27,571 nucleotides of DNA from Bacteroidales bacterium (GTDB lineage Bacteria > Bacteroidota > Bacteroidia > Bacteroidales > F082). The stretch covers positions 1 through 27,571 of the forward strand of contig JAOZNY010000009.1 in assembly GCA_029933565.1 (NCBI GenBank), written 5' to 3'. A program made the position numbers and the translations under genes. The notes under the pieces were generated by a model. That model did no database searches, was not told the DNA's origin, and saw only the letters and a program-made list of their open reading frames with translations. Each line of letters opens with the position of its first letter. Position 1 is the first letter of the stretch. Shown one piece after another: positions 23,199 through 27,571 of this stretch.

Positions 23199-23930
23199 TG
23201 AAGCAGCCTTTCCTTTATTTATTGCAATCTCCAGCATCCCATTACTGGCAAACAAAGCAACTATTTCGCTTGGTCTTACATCAGAATAAGAATTGCCTAT
23301 TGAAGTAATGGTATATGAGTTAAAACGTAATTCAAACTTCTTTCCGTTTATTGTCTTGTTAAATAATTCAAATGAAATATTTGTAAAAAGGTTCTCAAAA
23401 TTATCGATATAAGTAACAATACCTTTTATTCCTTCTTTGTCGCCTGATGGCTCAAATAAAAACATATTCACCAGTTCTGACTTCACATCCCCAAGTTCCT
23501 CAATGGGTTTTCCTTCTGCCAGATGGGTAGCTGCCTTCACAAATCTGTCGCGTGTGGAAAAAGTGTTTACCGAAGAATCCAACAAAATATCCAACTCTAC
23601 AATTTTTTCAGGCTCGTCATCAAACATCATTGAAAAAATACCATTATCAGTTCCAATAAAATATTGTTTTTTGTAATAAACAACAGTATGTGCATGTTTT
23701 ATCGACTCCTCAGTACTCAAACCTATAATATGAATAGTGCCATCAGGGAAACTAGGATAAGCATTTTTTATAACATATGCAGCCTCAACAATATCGAAGG
23801 CTTTAATGCTATGACTTATATCCACAATATTTGCATTTGGCAAGTACCTGTATATCATACCCTTGACAGATGCCTGATAAAAGTCTGTCGAGCCCCAGTC
23901 GCTGGTTAAGGTAATAATTCCCATTTTCAT
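23151..23930 (-). CDS. SAM hydroxide adenosyltransferase (DUF62 family)
   Basis: A 259-residue protein of the family related to fluorinase and chlorinase, which uses water/hydroxide to split S-adenosylmethionine into adenosine and methionine. ITLTSDWGSTDFYQASVKG (6-24) is the conserved N-terminal motif with the SAM-contacting aspartates. VDISHSIKAFDIVEAAYVI (36-54) and GTDNGIFS (93-100) follow, and FSTRDRFVKAATHLAEG (124-140) corresponds to the GRDxFaPaAAHLA motif of the family. No long halogenase-type insertion is seen, consistent with hydrolysis rather than halogenation. The biological purpose of the reaction in most bacteria is unclear. Its C-terminus is encoded antisense to the last 16 codons of PAP2. 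Confidence 0.9.
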   Translation of the reverse strand: MKMGIITLTSDWGSTDFYQASVKGMIYRYLPNANIVDISHSIKAFDIVEAAYVIKNAYPSFPDGTIHIIGLSTEESIKHAHTVVYYKKQYFIGTDNGIFSMMFDDEPEKIVELDILLDSSVNTFSTRDRFVKAATHLAEGKPIEELGDVKSELVNMFLFEPSGDKEGIKGIVTYIDNFENLFTNISFELFNKTINGKKFELRFNSYTITSIGNSYSDVRPSEIVALFASNGMLEIAINKGKAASLLGMRKRSPIIIKLV

Positions 23931-23975
23931 TCTAAAAATATTATAAATCTATTTTTACTTTTAATTGCCAATTTT

Positions 23976-23983
23976 CAAAATTA
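23976..23983 (-). promoter_or_regulatory. -7 element of the SAM hydroxide adenosyltransferase gene
   Basis: The minus strand reads TAATTTTG, a full -7 match 45 bp before the start codon. The -33 region is not recognisable. Confidence 0.35.
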
Positions 23984-24016
23984 TAAAAATTGAGCATGGG
24001 AAGCGCTATTTTTTAA

Positions 24017-24024
24017 TAATTTTG
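24017..24024 (+). promoter_or_regulatory. -7 element of phoH
   Basis: TAATTTTG ends 24 bp before the phoH ATG. An ATTG at 23989-23992 could be the -33 box, but the 24-bp gap is longer than usual. Confidence 0.4.
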
Positions 24025-24048
24025 AAAACAGATTAATTTTACTGTTTT

Positions 24049-24990
24049 ATGAGCGAATCGGTTATTCAAATTGAAGTAGAAAGTCCATTGGAAATATATG
24101 GTGTAGGTGATAAATATTTGAACATTATTAAGGACTTGTTTCCAAAATTAAAGATAATTGCCAGGGGCGATCTTATCAAACTTATTGGTGATGCAGGTGA
24201 AATTGAAATTTTTGAAAAGAGATTTGATTTACTGTTACTTCAATTTGATAAATTCGGGAAAATAACTGAAGAATCTGTAAAATCGATTATGGGTGAGGAA
24301 TTGGCAATTGAAAAACCAGCAGGAAAAAGTGGTGATGATATTTTGGTTTACGGTAGACATGGAAAATTAATAAGGGCACTTACTCCTAACCAAAAGAAGA
24401 TGGTAGAAAAGAGTGCCGATAACGATTTGTTATTTGCCATAGGTCCTGCCGGCACCGGAAAAACTTATACGGCTGTAGCTCTTGCCGTAAGGGCTCTTAA
24501 GAATAAGGAAGTAAGAAAAATAATTCTTACCCGACCTGCCATCGAAGCAGGCGAAAGCCTTGGTTTTCTTCCCGGCGACATGAAAGAAAAACTTGATCCC
24601 TATATGCAGCCGCTTTACGATGCTTTACGCGATATGCTTCCAACCCAAAAGTTTCTTTCCTATCTTGAAGATGAAACCATAGAAATAGCACCTCTGGCAT
24701 TTATGCGTGGAAGAACATTGAGCAATGCCTATGCAATACTCGATGAAGCACAAAATGCATCTGAAGGCCAGCTAAAAATGTTCCTGACCAGAATGGGAAA
24801 AAATTCAAAGTTCATTGTAACCGGAGATGTTACACAAGTTGATTTACCAAAAAATAAAAAATCGGGAATAATTCAAGCCTCTAAAATATTAAAGAATATT
24901 AAAGGAGTGAATTTTGTGTATCTTGATAGTAGAGATGTTGTAAGACATAAACTTGTTACCCAGATAATTAATGCATATGAAAAGGAATAA
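24049..24990 (+). CDS. phoH: PhoH-like ATPase
   Basis: A 313-residue P-loop protein. An N-terminal domain of about 100 residues (with LKIIARGDLIKLIGDAGEIE, a KH-like pattern) precedes the PhoH ATPase core. Walker A is GPAGTGKT (132-139) and Walker B is LDEAQN (231-236). The strings LTRPAIEAGESLGFLPGD and FIVTGDVTQVDLP are family hallmarks. PhoH proteins resemble the ATPase part of superfamily 1 helicases and are linked to RNA metabolism and, in some species, phosphate starvation; the exact role is unsettled. In many bacteria it lies near ybeY, which is absent here. purC follows 40 bp downstream with no clear promoter between, so co-transcription is likely though not obviously functional. Confidence 0.95.
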   Translation: MSESVIQIEVESPLEIYGVGDKYLNIIKDLFPKLKIIARGDLIKLIGDAGEIEIFEKRFDLLLLQFDKFGKITEESVKSIMGEELAIEKPAGKSGDDILVYGRHGKLIRALTPNQKKMVEKSADNDLLFAIGPAGTGKTYTAVALAVRALKNKEVRKIILTRPAIEAGESLGFLPGDMKEKLDPYMQPLYDALRDMLPTQKFLSYLEDETIEIAPLAFMRGRTLSNAYAILDEAQNASEGQLKMFLTRMGKNSKFIVTGDVTQVDLPKNKKSGIIQASKILKNIKGVNFVYLDSRDVVRHKLVTQIINAYEKE

Positions 24991-25030
24991 TTAAGACAAA
25001 TAATAAGATAGAACATTAAAATATTAAATC

Positions 25031-25981
25031 ATGAGCGAAGCAATTAACAGAACAGATTTTGAGTTCCCCGGACAAAAAAATGTTTATCACGGAAAAGTAA
25101 GGGATGTTTACAATATTAACGATGAACTTCTAGTAATGGTAGCAAGCGACCGCATTTCGGCTTTCGATGTTGTATTGCCAAGGGCAATTCCTTATAAAGG
25201 GCAAGTACTTAACCAAATTGCTGAAAAATTTCTTGATGCCACTAAGGATATTGTTCCAAACTGGAAGATTGCCAGCCCCGATCCAATGGTTACAATTGGC
25301 AAATACTGTAATCCATTTCCAATAGAAATGATAATTAGAGGTTACCTAACAGGCAGTTCTTGGCGCACTTACAAATCGGGAGCAAGAGAAATTTGCGGCG
25401 TTCCCGTTGCTGACGGGCTAAAAGAGCACCAACGTTTTCCGGAACCAATAGTAACACCTACAACCAAAGCCACCGAAGGCCACGACGAAGATATCTCAAA
25501 AGAAGAAATCCTAAAGCAAGGTCTGGTTTCGCCTCAAGATTATGATAAACTTGAAGATTACACACGTAAACTTTTCAAGAGGGGTAGTGAAATAGCTGCA
25601 GAAAAAGGATTAATTCTTGTTGACACAAAATATGAGTTTGGAAAAGTTGGTGACCAGATTTTTTTGATTGATGAAATTCACACTCCCGACTCATCACGTT
25701 ATTTTTATGCCAACCAATACGAAGAACTTTTTGCAAAGGGTGAACAGCAAAAACAACTATCAAAGGAGTTTGTACGCGAATGGTTGATGGAAAATGGATT
25801 CCAGGGAAAAGAAGGCCAGCAAATACCTGAAATGACAGATGAATTCATCAAAAGTGTTTCGGAAAGATATATTGAACTTTATGAAATGATAACAGGTGAG
25901 AAATTCCAAAAAATTCCAACCGATGTTGTTTTGAAAAGAATAGAAGATAATATTAATGGATTTTTGAAAGAGCGAGGGTAG
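25031..25981 (+). CDS. purC: SAICAR synthase (phosphoribosylaminoimidazole-succinocarboxamide synthase)
   Basis: PurC joins aspartate to CAIR using ATP to make SAICAR in de novo purine synthesis. At 316 residues it belongs to the longer type of this enzyme rather than the short E. coli type. Motifs include GKVRDVYNI near residue 21, SDRISAFDVVLP (about 39-50), EMIIRGYLTGSSWRTYKSG (about 98-116), TKATEGHDEDIS (about 143-154) and LIDEIHTPDSSRYF (about 213-226), the last two being substrate and metal binding. No other pur gene is in the window. Its stop codon is followed after 6 bp by an octamer array. It is intact and surely functional in appearance. Confidence 0.97.
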   Translation: MSEAINRTDFEFPGQKNVYHGKVRDVYNINDELLVMVASDRISAFDVVLPRAIPYKGQVLNQIAEKFLDATKDIVPNWKIASPDPMVTIGKYCNPFPIEMIIRGYLTGSSWRTYKSGAREICGVPVADGLKEHQRFPEPIVTPTTKATEGHDEDISKEEILKQGLVSPQDYDKLEDYTRKLFKRGSEIAAEKGLILVDTKYEFGKVGDQIFLIDEIHTPDSSRYFYANQYEELFAKGEQQKQLSKEFVREWLMENGFQGKEGQQIPEMTDEFIKSVSERYIELYEMITGEKFQKIPTDVVLKRIEDNINGFLKERG

Positions 25982-25987
25982 GTTTTT

Positions 25988-26027
25988 GTTGTCGTGTTAT
26001 CGGGTTGTCAGGTTGTCGGGTTATCAG
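25988..26027 (+). repeat. 8-bp period array after purC
   Basis: Five octamers in perfect phase: GTTGTCGT, GTTATCGG, GTTGTCAG, GTTGTCGG, GTTATCAG, consensus GTTRTCRG. The same unit occurs in the array at 7705-7747 about 18 kb away. Confidence 0.82.
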
Positions 26028-26044
26028 ATTAAATACCATGTTAC

Positions 26045-26761
26045 ATGAGAATTGATATACAACCATATTATTTATTCCTGTTCACAATAGTTTTTGCGCT
26101 TTTCACAATTACTGGGACACTTTCTCATGAATACGGACATATTGTTGTGGCAAAATATTTTGGATACGAAACAACATTGCATTATGGGAGCATGACTTTT
26201 GAGAGAAATGATGGATATTCAGATTATGAAACAATCTATGCTGAATACAAACATGAAATAAAAAATGACATTCCTTTCCCAAAAAAAACAGAATTCAGCA
26301 GACTTCTAAAAAGATTGGAATTTGAATCTTTTTTAATTTCAATTGGAGGTCCAACTCAAACTATATTTACTGGACTTTTTGGACTGTTTACCTTATTCTT
26401 ACGCAGAAAACCTATTCAAAACACCGGACTAAAACTTCTAGACTGGTTATCGATTTTTTTATCCCTTTTTTGGTTAAGGGAAGTATTTAACCTTGCTGTT
26501 TCAATTGCATCTGGACTTTTCAATGGAACGGGAGTATTTTTCGCAGGTGATGAAGCAAAAATTTCAAAATATTTAGAATTACCAATAGGCACAGTACCAA
26601 TTGTTTTAGGAACAATAGGCCTAACTACTTCAATATTAATAATTTTCAAAGTTATTCCAATAAAACTAAGACTAACGTTTATTGTTAGTGGACTAATTGG
26701 TGGTATAGCAGGATTTATTCTATGGATGAAAATATTAGGGCCGATAGTCTTACCATGTTAA
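26045..26761 (+). CDS. Membrane protein with an HExxH motif, M50-like putative metallopeptidase
   Basis: A 238-residue integral membrane protein with about five hydrophobic segments. The first helix runs into SHEYGH (HExxH at 28-32) and VVAKYFGYET, the arrangement of site-2 protease (M50) family members whose zinc motif sits in the first membrane helix. A central SIGGPTQTIFTGLFGLF resembles the GGPxxN segment of that group. The usual distal NxxPxxxLDG motif is not evident; a GDEAKIS near residue 170 might supply the third ligand, but that is speculation. The gene is isolated: an octamer array lies before it and a heptamer array beyond it, in opposite orientation. The ATG at 26038 gives a frame that stops after five codons, so 26045 is the right start. 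Confidence 0.7.
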   Translation: MRIDIQPYYLFLFTIVFALFTITGTLSHEYGHIVVAKYFGYETTLHYGSMTFERNDGYSDYETIYAEYKHEIKNDIPFPKKTEFSRLLKRLEFESFLISIGGPTQTIFTGLFGLFTLFLRRKPIQNTGLKLLDWLSIFLSLFWLREVFNLAVSIASGLFNGTGVFFAGDEAKISKYLELPIGTVPIVLGTIGLTTSILIIFKVIPIKLRLTFIVSGLIGGIAGFILWMKILGPIVLPC

Positions 26762-26837
26762 CAAAAAACAGTCCCAACACTTAAATTAATCTACAAAAAT
26801 GTATTAATGCAAACATATAAACACAGTACATGCTTTG

Positions 26838-26859
26838 GTTCTCATGCGTTTATGAGGGC
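26838..26859. terminator. Possible terminator hairpin between convergent genes
   Basis: CTCAT (26841-26845) and ATGAG (26852-26856) pair around a 6-base loop, and flanking GTT/GGC can extend the stem with wobble pairs. It lies between two convergent genes. A T-rich but broken run (TATTTATCTT) follows on the plus strand. Weak evidence. Confidence 0.28.
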
Positions 26860-26872
26860 AAGGTATTTATCT

Positions 26873-26900
26873 TGATTCCTGACTCCTGATTCCTGACTCT
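26873..26900 (-). repeat. 7-bp period array after the transglutaminase-like gene
   Basis: On the minus strand, beginning 4 bp past the stop codon, the units read AGAGTCA, GGAATCA, GGAGTCA, GGAATCA: four heptamers of consensus GGARTCA. The TCAGG cores resemble the octamers at 25988-26027, but on the opposite strand. Confidence 0.72.
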
Positions 26901-26904
26901 TTCC

Positions 26905-27571
26905 TCAATGCAACGCCTCAACTAGGTCAAGCAACATCTTTGATTTATCTACATCACCACTAAGTTTAATCTCTTGTGAAACTTCCTGCAATAAACGCTT
27001 GATTATTGTTTTGTTTGAACAGGGGATGAAATGTGAATTTTCAGGCTTAATATTCATTTGATTGACAAAACTCTTAATTTCATTATGGGTAAAAACGGCT
27101 CCATTATTCATTGCGTTCAAGTAAAATAACACATCTTCACGATTGAAATCAATTGTTGATTGTAGAGGCACTTTTTCATCGAGGTAACAAAGAACAAAAT
27201 GACCAGGAAGATTAACGCCGTAAATTGGAACGTTTAAATTTTGAGCAATAGCAAGGTATAAAATACCAAGTGACAGAGAGTTACCTTTTCTGTTTTCAAA
27301 TAAATAATCAGGATAGTATAGTTTTAATTTGTTTCCATTCGGACTACGTTGCCCCGAAAACATATGATAATCATAAATAATATGATTGAAAACCTTAACC
27401 TTTTCTAATGCCGTAAGATTATCGTTTATTTCGAGCCAGACATCCTTTCTTATCTTTTTAAATTCAGAAAGATATTTATCTGTATCTATCTCTGGATTAA
27501 GCATCTTTGATATTGTAAGAAAAGCAACAATCAAATCGTTTCCATCCTCTTCCGACCACGAACTTAACGAT
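26905..27571 (-). CDS. SirB1-like transglutaminase-fold protein, 5' part outside the window
   Basis: The frame stays open from the stop at 26905-26907 to the right edge. The TTG at 27534 is merely the first possible start codon in view; codons upstream of it read SLSSWSEEDGND in frame, so the true start lies beyond the window. The visible 222 residues show the pattern of the SirB1/transglutaminase-like core family: IDTDKYLSEFKKI, then YDYHMFSGQ, YLFENRKGNSLSLGILYLAIAQNLNVPIYGVNLPGHF and a helical C-terminal part. In this family the RxGxPxSLxxLY and PGHF motifs are conserved but the catalytic cysteine of true transglutaminases is not obvious, and activity is unproven. No partner gene is in view. 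Confidence 0.78.
   Translation of the reverse strand, partial: SLSSWSEEDGNDLIVAFLTISKMLNPEIDTDKYLSEFKKIRKDVWLEINDNLTALEKVKVFNHIIYDYHMFSGQRSPNGNKLKLYYPDYLFENRKGNSLSLGILYLAIAQNLNVPIYGVNLPGHFVLCYLDEKVPLQSTIDFNREDVLFYLNAMNNGAVFTHNEIKSFVNQMNIKPENSHFIPCSNKTIIKRLLQEVSQEIKLSGDVDKSKMLLDLVEALH

Noticed and set aside
24991..25030. Purine riboswitch before purC
   Set aside because: Only 40 bp separate phoH from purC, too short for a known purine aptamer, and no conserved pairing is visible.
27532..27534. TTG as the true start of the transglutaminase-like gene
   Set aside because: The frame remains open upstream to the window edge with plausible protein sequence, so the gene is simply truncated by the window.

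Overview
The window looks like chromosomal DNA of an AT-rich Bacteroidota bacterium, probably from the Bacteroidales/Marinilabiliales side. The evidence is a C25 peptidase with a type IX secretion (T9SS) sorting tail, a complete MoxR-DUF58-BatABCDE aerotolerance-type cluster, several TAnnTTTG promoter elements of the Bacteroidota type, and the DUF6787, MerR and SAM-hydroxide adenosyltransferase proteins usual in this phylum. I cannot name a genus. I see no tRNA, rRNA, transposase, reverse transcriptase or CRISPR array.

Layout. 1-2891 (minus strand): a type I restriction-modification operon, hsdM - KilA-N gene - hsdS, with overlapping stop and start codons; hsdS runs off the left edge and no hsdR is in view. 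2892-3270: a gene-free stretch with nested inverted repeats upstream of hsdM. 3271-6717 (minus): a large secreted gingipain-type cysteine peptidase. 6963-7696: two small membrane proteins (DUF6787, YccF). 7973-16913 (plus): the bat cluster, with a good promoter upstream of the MoxR ATPase and a four-helix-bundle (S23/IVS-family) gene lodged between MoxR and DUF58. 16914-20502 (minus): an outer-membrane beta-barrel protein and alaS. 20594-23198 (plus): M23 peptidase, MerR regulator, TonB-C-domain protein and PAP2 phosphatase. 23151-23930 (minus): SAM-hydroxide adenosyltransferase, overlapping PAP2 tail to tail. 24049-26761 (plus): PhoH ATPase, purC and an HExxH membrane protein. 26905-27571 (minus): a SirB1-like transglutaminase-fold protein cut by the right edge.

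How the genes work together. The Bat proteins plausibly form one envelope-associated assembly: a MoxR AAA+ ATPase, three VWA-type MIDAS proteins (DUF58, BatA, BatB), two TPR proteins (BatC, BatE) and two secreted/anchored beta-rich proteins (BatD and the 330-residue protein before BatA). The restriction operon is a separate defence module carrying an unusual third gene.

The most unusual structure is a set of six short-period arrays (7 or 8 bp) between genes, most starting at or within about 10 bp of a stop codon. Two isolated genes, the four-helix-bundle gene and the HExxH membrane gene, are each bracketed by such arrays in opposite orientation, as if they were inserted cassettes.
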